Positions 8,936-19,894 of a stretch of DNA of 64,000 nt are shown here, piece after piece (position 1 is the first letter of the stretch; each line of letters opens with the position of its first letter). The stretch spans positions 124,001 to 188,000 of the forward strand of contig NZ_JACBYS010000008.1 in the NCBI RefSeq assembly GCF_013408245.1. The letters run 5' to 3'. This stretch comes from Duganella sp. 1224 (lineage in GTDB: Bacteria > Pseudomonadota > Gammaproteobacteria > Burkholderiales > Burkholderiaceae_D). The notes under the pieces were generated by a model. It ran no database searches. It saw only the letters and a program-made list of their open reading frames with translations, and had not been told where the DNA came from. The position numbers and the translations under genes were made by a program.

Positions 8936-10129
8936 ATGAAACGCGCATTTATCCTGCTGCTCGATTCGTTTGGTCTGGGCGCCACGCCCGACGCGGCGAA
9001 GTACAACGACGCCGGCGCCAATACTTTCGGCCACATCGCCGAGCAAGTCGCCAAGAGCGGCAAGCCGATGTCGCTGCCGACCATGGAAAAACTGGGCCTG
9101 ACCGCCGCCGCGCACCTGGCCAGTGGCGAATGGGCCACCGGCTTCACCCAACGCGAGGGCTTCACCGCCGCCTATGGCGCCGCGCGTGAACGCTCGACCG
9201 GCAAGGACACCCAGTCCGGCCACTGGGAAATCGCCGGCGTGCCGGTGGAATTCGACTGGGGCTACTTCCCGAAAACCGTGCCGTCGTTCCCGGCCGAGCT
9301 GACCGCCAAATTGCAGGAGCTGACCGGCGTGCCGGGCTTCCTCGGCGACTGCCACGCGTCGGGAACGGAAATCATCAACAAGCACGGTGACGAGCATGTC
9401 GCCTCCGGCAAGCCGATTATCTACACCTCGGCCGACTCGGTGCTGCAGATCGCCGCGCACGAGGAATCGTTTGGCCTGGAGCGCCTGTATGAAGTGTGCG
9501 AGATCGCTTTCAAGCTGGTGGAGCCGTACAACATCGGCCGCGTGATCGCGCGTCCGTTCGTCGGCGCCAACGGCAACTACACCCGCACCAGCAACCGCCA
9601 CGACTACGCGGTCGCGCCGCCGGCGCCAACGCTGCTGGACCACGTGAAGAACGACGGCGGTGAAGTCATCGCGCTGGGCAAGATCAGCGACATCTTCGCC
9701 ACCCAGGGCGTATCGCGCGTGGTCAAGGGCAAGGACAACATGGCGCTGTTCGACGCGCTGCTGAAGGTGCAGGACGAAGCCGGCGACAAGTCGCTGACGT
9801 TCGTGAACTTCGTCGACTTCGACCAGGCCTTCGGCCACCGCCGCGACGTCAACGGCTACTCTAACGCGCTGCACGAAATGGATGCGCGCCTGCCGGAATT
9901 CATCGCCAAGCTGAAAGAGGACGACCTGGTGGTGATCACCGCCGACCATGGCTGCGACCCGACCTGGCCAGGCTCCGACCACACGCGCGAACACATCCCG
10001 ATGATCTTCTTCGGTCCGAAGGTGAAAGCGCAGTCGCTGGGCATTTCTGAAACCTTCTCGGACATCGGCCAGACCCTGGCCCATCACCTCGGCGTCAAGC
10101 CACTTTCGAACGGAACCAATCTGTTATGA
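8936..10129 (+). CDS. deoB: phosphopentomutase
   Basis: Interconverts (deoxy)ribose 1-phosphate and 5-phosphate; Mn-dependent alkaline phosphatase-superfamily enzyme. At 397 residues it is close to E. coli DeoB (407). Metal-site motifs are LLLDSFGLGA (Asp10), STGKDTQSGHWEI and TADHGCDPTW with GSDHTREHIPM. AGGAG before the ATG. It overlaps deoC by 4 bases, so the two are translationally coupled. Confidence 0.97.
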   Translation: MKRAFILLLDSFGLGATPDAAKYNDAGANTFGHIAEQVAKSGKPMSLPTMEKLGLTAAAHLASGEWATGFTQREGFTAAYGAARERSTGKDTQSGHWEIAGVPVEFDWGYFPKTVPSFPAELTAKLQELTGVPGFLGDCHASGTEIINKHGDEHVASGKPIIYTSADSVLQIAAHEESFGLERLYEVCEIAFKLVEPYNIGRVIARPFVGANGNYTRTSNRHDYAVAPPAPTLLDHVKNDGGEVIALGKISDIFATQGVSRVVKGKDNMALFDALLKVQDEAGDKSLTFVNFVDFDQAFGHRRDVNGYSNALHEMDARLPEFIAKLKEDDLVVITADHGCDPTWPGSDHTREHIPMIFFGPKVKAQSLGISETFSDIGQTLAHHLGVKPLSNGTNLL

Positions 10130-11079
10130 GCGACTTCAAGCGCAATGAAGCGGTCCCGCTGGACCTCAGCTGGATCAACCATATCCGCGTCAACAAATCC
10201 GCGTCCGACCGCCGCGCCGCCAGCCTGGCCAACCGCCGCACGGTGAAGAAGGAATACCAGGCCGCCTGGCTGGTCAAGGCCATCGGCCTGATCGACCTGA
10301 CCACGCTGTCCGGCGACGATACGCCCGGCCGCGTGGAACGCCTGTGCCGCAAGGCGCTGCGTCCGCTGCGCGCCGACCTGGTGGAGGCCCTGGGCCTGCA
10401 GGACTACAACCTGGCCACCGGTGCCGTCTGCGTGTACCACGAGATGATCAAGCCGGCGGTGGAGGTGCTGCAGGGCCGCCTGCCGATCGCCGCCGTGTCG
10501 ACCGGCTTCCCGGCCGGCCTGACCAGCATGGAAACCAAGGTGCGCGAGATCGAACTGTCGGTGGCCGCCGGCGCCACCGAGATCGACATCGTCATCACCC
10601 GCCAGCATGTCCTGACCGGCAACTGGCAAGCGCTGTACGACGAAATGCTGGCCTACCGCAAGGCCTGCGGCGACGCCCACGTCAAGGCCATCCTGGCCAC
10701 CGGTGAACTGGTCACGCTGGAAAACGTGGCCAAGGCATCGTGGGTATGCATGATGGCCGGCGCGGACTTCATCAAGACCTCGACCGGCAAGGAATCGGTC
10801 AACGCCACCATTCCGGTGTCGCTGACCATGGTGCGCGCGATTCGCGACTACCACGAGCAGACCGGCTTCAAGATCGGCTACAAGCCGGCGGGCGGCGTCA
10901 GCACGGCCAAGGCCGCGCTGCAGTACCTGACCCTGATGAAGGAAGAACTGGGCAACGAATGGCTGGAACCGCACCTGTTCCGCATCGGCGCATCGAGCCT
11001 GCTGACCGACATCGAGCGTCAGCTGGAACACCACGTGACCGGTAACTACTCGGCCGCTCACCGCCACGCGCAACCATAA
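10126..11079 (+). CDS. deoC: deoxyribose-phosphate aldolase
   Basis: Class I aldolase splitting deoxyribose 5-phosphate into acetaldehyde and glyceraldehyde 3-phosphate. The Schiff-base lysine is Lys217 (FIKTSTGK), with Lys254 (IGYKPAGGV) and the acid in ATEIDIV as partners. At 317 residues it is longer than E. coli DeoC (259) because of an N-terminal extension of about 50 residues, as seen in eukaryote-like and some bacterial DeoC proteins. The next gene, 14 bases on, would oxidise the acetaldehyde. Confidence 0.96.
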   Translation: MSDFKRNEAVPLDLSWINHIRVNKSASDRRAASLANRRTVKKEYQAAWLVKAIGLIDLTTLSGDDTPGRVERLCRKALRPLRADLVEALGLQDYNLATGAVCVYHEMIKPAVEVLQGRLPIAAVSTGFPAGLTSMETKVREIELSVAAGATEIDIVITRQHVLTGNWQALYDEMLAYRKACGDAHVKAILATGELVTLENVAKASWVCMMAGADFIKTSTGKESVNATIPVSLTMVRAIRDYHEQTGFKIGYKPAGGVSTAKAALQYLTLMKEELGNEWLEPHLFRIGASSLLTDIERQLEHHVTGNYSAAHRHAQP

Positions 11080-11093
11080 CAACGGACACCGTC

Positions 11094-13481
11094 ATGCCAA
11101 CCATCAAAGAGATCCTCAACACCATGGAATACGGCCCAGCACCGGAAAGCACCAAAGAAGCGCAAGCGTGGCTGGAACAGCGCGGCCGTCAATTCGGCCT
11201 GTTCATCAACAACGAATGGAGCGAGGCCGGCGACACGCTGTTCGCCTCCGTCAATCCGGCCGATGGCAGCAAGCTGGCCGACCTGACCCAGGGCAGCGCA
11301 GAAGACGTCGACCGCGCGGTAGCAGCGGCACGCGCCGCGCAACCGGGCTGGCAGGCGCTGGGCGGCCATGGCCGCGCCAAGGTGCTGTACGCCATCGCGC
11401 GCCTGATGCAGAAGCATGCGCGCCTGTTCGCCGTGCTGGAAACGCTGGACAACGGCAAGACTATCCGCGAAACCCGCGACGTCGACCTGCCGCTGGTGGC
11501 GCGTCATTTCTACCACCACGCCGGCTGGGCGCAGCTGCAGGCCGAAGAATTCGCCGACTACCGCGCCGTGGGCGTGGTCGGCCAGATCGTGCCGTGGAAC
11601 TTCCCGCTGCTGATGCTGGCGTGGAAGATCGCGCCGGCGCTGGCCGCCGGTAACACCGTGGTGTTCAAGCCGGCCGAATTCACCTCGCTGACCGCGCTGC
11701 TGTTCGCCGACATCTGCGTGCAGGCCGGCGTGCCTGCGGGCGTGGTCAACATCGTCACCGGCGATGGCCGCGTGGGCGAAGCCATCGTCAAGCACGCGGG
11801 CATCGACAAGCTGGCCTTCACCGGCTCGACCGAAGTGGGCCGCCTGATCCGCGAAGCCACCGCCGGCAGCGGCAAGAAACTGTCGCTGGAACTGGGCGGC
11901 AAGTCGCCGTTCATCGTGTTTGAAGACGCCGACCTGGACGCCGCCGTCGAAGGCCTGGTCGATTCGATCTGGTTCAATCAGGGCCAGGTATGCTGCGCCG
12001 GTTCGCGCCTGCTGGTGCAGGAATCGATCCAGGACAAATTCCTGGCCAGGCTGCGCGCCCGCATGGACAAGCTGACCCTCGGCTCGCCGCTGGACAAGTC
12101 GATGGACATCGGCGCGCTGGTCGATCCGGTGCAGAAGCAGCGCATCGAAGGCCTGGTGCAATCGGCGCGCGACGAAGGCTGCACCGTGTACCAGCCGGCC
12201 TGCGAACTGCCGGCCGATGGCTCGTGGTTCCCGCCCACCCTGATCACCGGCGCCTCGACCGCCGCCGCCGTGGCGCAGGCCGAAATCTTTGGCCCGGTGC
12301 TGGTGGCGATGAGCTTCCGCACCCCGCCGGAAGCGGTGCAACTGGCGAACAACACCGTGTACGGCCTGGCCGCCTGCGTGTGGACCGAGAACATTTCGCT
12401 GGCGCTGGACGTCGCGCCGGCCATCAAGGCCGGCGTGGTGTGGATTAACACCGCCAACCAGTTCGACGCCGCCTGCGGCTTCGGCGGCTACCGCGAATCC
12501 GGCTATGGCCGCGAGGGCGGCCGCGAAGGCATGTATGAATACCTGACCGCCAAGGCGGAAGACGCGCGTCCGGCCGCGCCGGTGATCGAGGCGAAAGCAA
12601 AAGCCAAGGCCGCGCCAGCGCCGGCCGGCAGCCCGTTCGCCATCGACCGCACGGCCAAGCTGTACATCGGCGGCAAGCAGGCGCGCCCGGATGGCGCCTA
12701 CAGCCGCGCGATCCACGGCGCCGATGGCGCCTTCATCGCCGAGGTGGGCGAGGGCAATCGCAAGGACATCCGCAACGCCGTGGAAGCCGCGCACAAGGCC
12801 ACCGGCTGGACCAAGGCCACGTCGCACAACCGCGCGCAGGTGCTGTACTACATCGCTGAGAACCTGGCGGCGCGCGGCGAGGAATTCGCTGCCCGCATCG
12901 CCGCCATGACCGGTTCGAAGAACGCCGAGAAGGAAGTGCAGGCGTCGATCGAGCGTCTGTTCTACTGGGCCGCTTGGGCCGACAAGTATGATGGCCTGGC
13001 GCACCAGCCGCCGATGCACGGCATTACCGTGGCGCTGAACGAGCCGCTGGGCGTGATCGGTATCGTGTGCCCGAACGAGGCGCCGCTGCTGGGCTTCATC
13101 TCGCTGGTGGCGCCGGCCATCGCGCTGGGTAATCGCGTGGTGGTGGTGCCGTCCGAGGCGCATCCGCTGTCGGCGACCGATTTGTACCAGGTGCTGGATA
13201 CGTCGGACCTGCCGGCTGGTGTGGTCAACATCATCACCGGTTCGGCCGATGAACTGGCGCGCACGCTGGCCACGCATGGGGATATCGATGCGGTGTGGCG
13301 TCATGATGGTTCGGCCGAGGGCTGCGCGGAAGTGGAGCGCCTGTCGGCGTCGACGCTGAAGCGGACCTGGGTGGGCGGGGCCAAGGGGCGTGACTGGTAC
13401 AGCACGGCGCAAGCCGGCGGCCGCGCCGTGCTGGCGCATGCGTCGCAAGTCAAAAACATCTGGATTCCTTACGGCGTTTAA
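11094..13481 (+). CDS. two-domain aldehyde dehydrogenase, ALDH16 type
   Basis: Likely NAD-dependent oxidation of acetaldehyde from DeoC to acetate. In the 795-residue protein, residues 1-485 form a complete ALDH domain with general base Glu266 (LELGGKSP) and catalytic Cys300 (NQGQVCCAGSR). After an Ala/Lys-rich linker (about 490-510) comes a second ALDH-like domain (to 795) with a nucleotide-fold region but no catalytic Cys or ELGGK motif. This matches ALDH16, whose bacterial members keep the first active site and whose degenerate second domain has a structural role. The substrate is inferred from operon position. Confidence 0.9.
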   Translation: MPTIKEILNTMEYGPAPESTKEAQAWLEQRGRQFGLFINNEWSEAGDTLFASVNPADGSKLADLTQGSAEDVDRAVAAARAAQPGWQALGGHGRAKVLYAIARLMQKHARLFAVLETLDNGKTIRETRDVDLPLVARHFYHHAGWAQLQAEEFADYRAVGVVGQIVPWNFPLLMLAWKIAPALAAGNTVVFKPAEFTSLTALLFADICVQAGVPAGVVNIVTGDGRVGEAIVKHAGIDKLAFTGSTEVGRLIREATAGSGKKLSLELGGKSPFIVFEDADLDAAVEGLVDSIWFNQGQVCCAGSRLLVQESIQDKFLARLRARMDKLTLGSPLDKSMDIGALVDPVQKQRIEGLVQSARDEGCTVYQPACELPADGSWFPPTLITGASTAAAVAQAEIFGPVLVAMSFRTPPEAVQLANNTVYGLAACVWTENISLALDVAPAIKAGVVWINTANQFDAACGFGGYRESGYGREGGREGMYEYLTAKAEDARPAAPVIEAKAKAKAAPAPAGSPFAIDRTAKLYIGGKQARPDGAYSRAIHGADGAFIAEVGEGNRKDIRNAVEAAHKATGWTKATSHNRAQVLYYIAENLAARGEEFAARIAAMTGSKNAEKEVQASIERLFYWAAWADKYDGLAHQPPMHGITVALNEPLGVIGIVCPNEAPLLGFISLVAPAIALGNRVVVVPSEAHPLSATDLYQVLDTSDLPAGVVNIITGSADELARTLATHGDIDAVWRHDGSAEGCAEVERLSASTLKRTWVGGAKGRDWYSTAQAGGRAVLAHASQVKNIWIPYGV

Positions 13482-13499
13482 ACAGCACCCCAAACGGAT

Positions 13500-13528
13500 G
13501 GGGTCTGCCCCCTCCGGGGTCAGACCCC
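13500..13528. repeat. palindromic repeat, degenerate copy D
   Basis: A 29-base version with changes in the first arm and the centre (GGGGTCTGCCCCC then TCC instead of a perfect arm plus GTAC); the second arm and the flank GCCGCAGTGCGGGGT are intact. It lies 18 bases after the aldehyde dehydrogenase stop, before deoA. Confidence 0.85.
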
Positions 13529-13605
13529 GGCGCCGCCGCAGTGCGGGGTTCGCGGGTGCCGCGAGCTCCACTGCGGCGTTATCAATTTAGTGTACGGAGA
13601 ATGTC

Positions 13606-14928
13606 ATGTATCTACCCCAGGAGATCATCCGCAAGAAGCGCGACGGCGGCGTATTGTCCGCCGAAGAGATCCAGTTCTTCGTTGGCGGCATCCCTTCCGG
13701 CCGCGTGACCGAATCGCAGATCGCCGCGCTGGCCATGGCGGTCTATTTCAACGACATGACCATGGATGAACGCGTGGCCTTCACCCTGGCCATGCGCGAC
13801 TCCGGCGAGGTGCTGGACTGGCGCTCGCTGGACCTGAACGGCCCGGTGGTCGACAAGCATTCCACCGGCGGCGTCGGCGACGTGGTCTCGCTGCTGCTCG
13901 GCCCCATGGTCGCGGCCTGCGGCGGCTATGTGCCGATGATTTCCGGCCGTGGCCTGGGCCACACCGGCGGCACGCTGGACAAGTTCGACTCCATCCCCGG
14001 CTACAGCACGGTGCCGGACAACGCCTTGTTCCGCAAGGTGGTCAAGGAAGTCGGCGTGGCCATCATCGGCCAGACGTCGTCGCTGGCGCCGTCGGACAAG
14101 ATCTTCTACGGCGTGCGCGACGTCACCGCGACCGTGGAATCGGTGGCCATGATCACCGGCTCCATCCTGTCGAAGAAGCTGTCGGCCGGCCTGGATGCGC
14201 TGGCGATGGACGTCAAGGTCGGCAGCGGCGCCTTCATGCCAACCTACGATAAATCGGTGGAGCTGGCCGAGAGCATCGTCAAGGTGGGCAACGGAGCCGG
14301 CATGACGACGTCCGCCATCCTGACCGACATGAACGAATCGCTGGCGCCTTATGCCGGCAACGCCATCGAGGTGCGCGGCGCGATCGATTACCTGACCGGC
14401 AAGTCGCGCCCCGCGCGCCTGCACGAGGTGACGCTGGCGCTGTGCGCCGAGATGCTGGTACTGGGCAAGCTGGCTGCCACCGAAGAGGAAGCGCGCGCCA
14501 AACTGCAGGCGTCGCTGGACAGCGGCGAAGCCGCCGAGCGCTTTGCGCGCATGGTGGTGGCGCTGGGCGGTCCGGCCGATCTGATGGAAAATCCGGACAA
14601 GTACCTGGAGCGTTCGCCGATCATCGTGCCGGCGCCCGCGCCGACGTCGGGCTATGCCGCCTCGGCCAACTGCCGCGAGATTGGTCTGGCGGTGGTGTCG
14701 CTGGGCGGCGGCCGCCGCCGCGCCGCCGATCCGATCGACTTCGCGGTTGGCCTGACCGGGCTTGCTGGCCTGGGCGACCGGATCGAGGCCGGTCAGCCGC
14801 TGGCGATGGTGCATGCGCGCACGCAGGAAGCGGCCGAGCAGGCCGTGCGTGAAATCCAGGCGGCCTATCACATCGCCGACGCGGCACCCGCCGCCAATCC
14901 GGTGATCTACCGCACCATCCGCCCATAA
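13606..14928 (+). CDS. deoA: thymidine phosphorylase
   Basis: Phosphorolysis of thymidine or deoxyuridine to base plus deoxyribose 1-phosphate. At 440 residues it equals E. coli DeoA; the phosphate-binding signature [20 protein letters not shown] and [14 protein letters not shown] are clear, with the C-terminal alpha/beta lobe complete. GGAG precedes the ATG. Its sugar product goes to DeoB and DeoC upstream, its base to the pyrimidine pathway downstream. Confidence 0.97.
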   Translation: MYLPQEIIRKKRDGGVLSAEEIQFFVGGIPSGRVTESQIAALAMAVYFNDMTMDERVAFTLAMRDSGEVLDWRSLDLNGPVVDKHSTGGVGDVVSLLLGPMVAACGGYVPMISGRGLGHTGGTLDKFDSIPGYSTVPDNALFRKVVKEVGVAIIGQTSSLAPSDKIFYGVRDVTATVESVAMITGSILSKKLSAGLDALAMDVKVGSGAFMPTYDKSVELAESIVKVGNGAGMTTSAILTDMNESLAPYAGNAIEVRGAIDYLTGKSRPARLHEVTLALCAEMLVLGKLAATEEEARAKLQASLDSGEAAERFARMVVALGGPADLMENPDKYLERSPIIVPAPAPTSGYAASANCREIGLAVVSLGGGRRRAADPIDFAVGLTGLAGLGDRIEAGQPLAMVHARTQEAAEQAVREIQAAYHIADAAPAANPVIYRTIRP

Positions 14929-14935
14929 CCACGTC

Positions 14936-15060
14936 GTCCCGGCGCAAGCCGGGACCCATGGTGAGTTCGCGAATCCGCAACCTGGCCATGGATTCCGGCT
15001 TTCTCCGGAATGACGGTAATTTTGCCGGTATGACGGTAATGTTTCGCCGCGATGACGGCA
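14936..15060. repeat. intergenic cluster of short inverted and direct repeats
   Basis: The deoA-cdd gap holds three elements: a hairpin GTCCCGGC-GCAA-GCCGGGAC (14936-14955); a second hairpin ATTCCGG-6-CCGGAAT (14992-15011); and three copies of ATGACGGYA starting at 15010, 15030 and 15052 (20-22 base period). The hairpins resemble REP-like repeats scattered in many beta- and gammaproteobacteria. No T-run follows them. Confidence 0.7.
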
Positions 15061-15075
15061 TCGAGGATAACTTAG

Positions 15076-17125
<2,050 letters not shown>

Positions 17126-17180
17126 CGTTCCCTCCCTTGAGTGAAGCTGCCCAGTATACGCCGATGGTCCGGCGAGGCGA

Positions 17181-17942
17181 TTACATTTGCTGGAATAAAT
17201 GACTGTGGCCGCGGCTCACTTCCAGCAGTGCCGGATGGTTGCGGATGCGCACCATCTGCCGCCCGCGCAAGTCGCGCGTGACTTCCTGTATCGCATCCAC
17301 CCGCACCAGCGTCGAGCGGTGGATGCGCCAGAATTCGTCCGGGTCCAGTTCGTCCGCCAGTTCCTTCAGCGTCTTGCGGATCAAGACTTCCGATTGCTCG
17401 GTCTGCACCCGCGTGTACTTTTCGTCGGCCTGGAAGAACAGCACCTCGCGGGTGGAGATCATGCGCAGGTTGGCGCCCACCACGGCCTGGATCCAGCGCA
17501 GGTAGTCGGGCTTGGCGGCCGGCTTGCTGTGGTGCGATAGCAACGCGGTCAGCTGCCGCTCGATGTCGGACGGCCGCTGGCCGATGCGCGCCTGCAGCCG
17601 CGCGCAGGTGGTCTTCAGGCGCTCGCCGCCGACCGGCTTGAGCAGGTAGTCCAGCGCGCCCTGTTCAAACGCCTCGATCGCGTACTGGTCGTAGGCGGTG
17701 ATGAACACCAGGTGGCAGCGGTTGAACAGCATGCGCGCGGCCTCGATGCCGGACAGGCCCGGCATGCGGATATCAAGAAAGACGATGTCCGGCTGGTGCT
17801 GGCCGGCCAGCGCCACGGCCTCGATGCCGTTGGCGGCTTCGGCGATGATGTCGAGCTCCGGCCAGGCGTCCAGCAGGCGGCTGCGCAGTTGCTGTCGCAT
17901 GCCGTCCTCGTCGTCGGCGATCAGTGCGGTGGGGCGGTTCAT
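17181..17942 (-). CDS. LytTR-family response regulator
   Basis: 253-residue DNA-binding regulator: receiver domain (residues 1-120, phosphoacceptor Asp57 in PDIVFLDIRMPG, Lys in YLLKPVGGE) and C-terminal LytTR domain (about 150-250, DEFWRIHRSTLVRVDAI). Its start overlaps the histidine kinase stop by 4 bases, giving a kinase-regulator pair similar to LytS/LytR or AlgZ/AlgR. Targets are not evident. Confidence 0.94.
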   Translation of the reverse strand: MNRPTALIADDEDGMRQQLRSRLLDAWPELDIIAEAANGIEAVALAGQHQPDIVFLDIRMPGLSGIEAARMLFNRCHLVFITAYDQYAIEAFEQGALDYLLKPVGGERLKTTCARLQARIGQRPSDIERQLTALLSHHSKPAAKPDYLRWIQAVVGANLRMISTREVLFFQADEKYTRVQTEQSEVLIRKTLKELADELDPDEFWRIHRSTLVRVDAIQEVTRDLRGRQMVRIRNHPALLEVSRGHSHLFQQM

Positions 17943-18868
17943 TTGGCGTGGGGGGCGAAAATATCGGGAGCGTAGGGGACGCGGATGCTGGCGCGGGTGC
18001 CGCCGGTCAGCGGCGCCTCGATCACCAGTTGCGCACGGTTGCCGTACTGGATGCGCAGCCGTTCGCGCACATTGGCCAGGCCGACGCCATCGCCGGCGAA
18101 GGCGTTGAAGCCGACGCCGTCGTCGATCACGTCGACCTGCAGCATCTGGCCATCGACGGCCGCGCGGATGTCGATGCGGCCGCCCTCGATCTTCGGCTCC
18201 AGTCCGTGCTTGATGGCGTTTTCGATCAGGATCTGCAGCATCATCACCGGAAAGGTGGCGCTCAGCATCTCGTCCGGCACGTCGATCGACACCGCCAGCC
18301 GCGCGCGCATGCGCGCCTGCATGATGGCCAGGTAGGCGCGCGACATCTCGATCTGCCGGCCCAGTGTGCCGGCGCCCTTGGCGCGCATCTGCGGCAGCGT
18401 GGCGCGCAGGTAGTCGATCAGGTTCTGGTGGATGCGCGCGGCCTGCGGCGGATCGGTCTCGATCAGCTGGCCGATCAGCGCCAGGGTGTTGAATAAAAAG
18501 TGCGGTTCAACCTGGGCCTGCAGGGCGGCCATGCGCGCCTCGACCACGCGCCGCTCGATGCTTTCCTCGTCGGCGTGCGATTCGGCGCTGCGCGCCTCCA
18601 GCTCGGCCTTGCGCTTGCCGCCGGCCAGCACCTTGAGGCCGGACGACGCCAGGATGAACCACCACAGCTGCTCGTCGACGTGCAGCAGCGAGGCGGACAC
18701 GATCAACAGCAGCAGCCAGATGATGATCAGCTTGCGCCACTCGACCTGCGCCAGCCAGTCGAAGAAATGCCACCAGACGCTGGCGGCGGTGTCGCCGACC
18801 TCGCGCACGATGTCCAGCAGGCTTTTGGCGTTGTTATAGCCGGCCTGGGCCAGCTTGTGCTTTTTCAT
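17939..18868 (-). CDS. LytS-type sensor histidine kinase
   Basis: 309-residue inner-membrane kinase with two hydrophobic segments (about residues 45-62 and 66-82), then a His_kinase domain with phosphoacceptor His123 (VEPHFLFNTLALIGQLI) and an ATPase domain with N-box LIENAIKHGLEP and G-box DDGVGF. There is no large periplasmic sensor, so the signal is probably sensed in the membrane, perhaps through the small membrane protein encoded just upstream. It overlaps its neighbours by 4 bases on both sides. Confidence 0.93.
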   Translation of the reverse strand: MKKHKLAQAGYNNAKSLLDIVREVGDTAASVWWHFFDWLAQVEWRKLIIIWLLLLIVSASLLHVDEQLWWFILASSGLKVLAGGKRKAELEARSAESHADEESIERRVVEARMAALQAQVEPHFLFNTLALIGQLIETDPPQAARIHQNLIDYLRATLPQMRAKGAGTLGRQIEMSRAYLAIMQARMRARLAVSIDVPDEMLSATFPVMMLQILIENAIKHGLEPKIEGGRIDIRAAVDGQMLQVDVIDDGVGFNAFAGDGVGLANVRERLRIQYGNRAQLVIEAPLTGGTRASIRVPYAPDIFAPHAK

Positions 18869-19119
18869 TCAACATCCTTGTACGGCGTGGCGCGCTGGCG
18901 GCGGGCGCTGATGAAGCAGGCGCCCACGCCCACCTTGACCAGCATGAAGGCGGCGAACAGCACCAGCGCCAGCGGCAGGATGGAAATCAGGAAGGCCAGC
19001 AGCAGCGCCGCGCCCAGCAGGGCCGGCGGCGACATGCGGCCGATCAGGCGGCCGGTGTAGCGCAGCAGGTTGCTCAGGGCCTGGAACACTTCGTTGATGA
19101 GGTCGGTGGCTTTGTTCAT
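18865..19119 (-). CDS. small membrane protein, first gene of the LytTR operon
   Basis: 84 residues: an amphipathic N-terminus (MNKATDLINEVFQALSNLLR) and one long hydrophobic stretch (residues about 35-65), then a basic tail. The start at 19119 follows CGGAGA; a longer in-frame start has no ribosome binding site. It overlaps the kinase start by 4 bases, so all three genes are coupled. No family recognised; a role as accessory to the sensor kinase is possible but unproven. Confidence 0.75.
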   Translation of the reverse strand: MNKATDLINEVFQALSNLLRYTGRLIGRMSPPALLGAALLLAFLISILPLALVLFAAFMLVKVGVGACFISARRQRATPYKDVE

Positions 19120-19221
19120 GTGCTGTCTCCGTAAGAGGTGTTGCGATGGAAGCACTCTAGCAAAGCACGCCGCGCCGGCGCAGCGGAATCCGATCAACTG
19201 CGCTTTGGCGGGGTTGACCGG

Positions 19222-19785
19222 TTATTGCGCCGGATGAACGGCGGCTTCCCAGTCCTTGCGCAACAGGCCATAGATGATGCTGTCCGACACCTCGTCGCCG
19301 ACAAACCAGCGCTCGCGCAGATGGCCCTCGCGCCGGAAGTGCTGGCTTTCCAGCAGGCGTTCCGAGGCAACGTTGTCGGGATGGATATCGGCCTCCAGCC
19401 GGCGCAACGCCAGCGGCCCGAAGGCGTGGCCGATCATCGCCGCCAGCGCCTCCTTCATGTAGCCGCGTCCCCAATGCGGGCGGCCGAGGATGTAGCCGAT
19501 TTCGCAACGGTGGTTGCGGCGGTCGAAGGCATACAGCGTGATGCTGCCGATGACGTCGTCCCCGAGCACGATGGCCAGGCGCAGCGCGCTGCCGCTGCGG
19601 CAATCGGCCAGGCTCTTGTCGATATGTTCGACGGCCTGGCTGGCTTGCGTCCACGGCGTACTGCTGAAGTAGCGCATGGTTTCGGCATCGGAATGGATGC
19701 GGAATACCGCCTCGGCGTCGTCGGCGCGCATGAAGCGCAACCGCAGGCGGGCGGTGTCAAGGGTGATGGGGTCAAAGGTGGTCAT
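19222..19785 (-). CDS. GNAT-family N-acetyltransferase (RimJ/RimL-like)
   Basis: 187-residue acetyl-CoA-dependent acetyltransferase. The N-terminus TLDTARLRLRFMRADDAEAV and the acetyl-CoA site segment GYILGRPHWGRGYMKEALAA with LRRLEADIHPDNVASERLLE are typical of the ribosomal-protein/amino-acid acetyltransferase branch. The substrate is unknown. It is the first gene upstream of the LytTR operon on the minus strand, about 100 bases away. Confidence 0.92.
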   Translation of the reverse strand: MTTFDPITLDTARLRLRFMRADDAEAVFRIHSDAETMRYFSSTPWTQASQAVEHIDKSLADCRSGSALRLAIVLGDDVIGSITLYAFDRRNHRCEIGYILGRPHWGRGYMKEALAAMIGHAFGPLALRRLEADIHPDNVASERLLESQHFRREGHLRERWFVGDEVSDSIIYGLLRKDWEAAVHPAQ

Positions 19786-19839
19786 CGAGAGATTGTAGCG
19801 CGCTTCATTTCCGGTTTATATGATTCTATTGATAAGTTG

Positions 19840-19848
19840 TGATATACT
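19840..19848 (+). promoter_or_regulatory. extended -10 promoter for the PEP-CTERM gene
   Basis: TGATATACT is an extended -10 element (TGn plus TATACT) in an AT-rich patch, 46 bases before the start at 19895; there is no clear -35, as usual for extended -10 promoters. Confidence 0.55.
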
Positions 19849-19894
19849 GAACGCAATTATTGTTTCTTAATTGAAATTATCAAAGGAAAACGAC

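Noticed and set aside
11058-13571. 837-codon minus-strand frame
   Set aside because: Shadow of the ALDH16-type gene; composition biased to Gly/Arg/His and no recognisable fold.
14936-15060. Short CRISPR-like array between deoA and cdd
   Set aside because: The direct repeats are only about 9 bases long with irregular, non-unique spacing and no cas genes are near; REP-like repeats explain it better.
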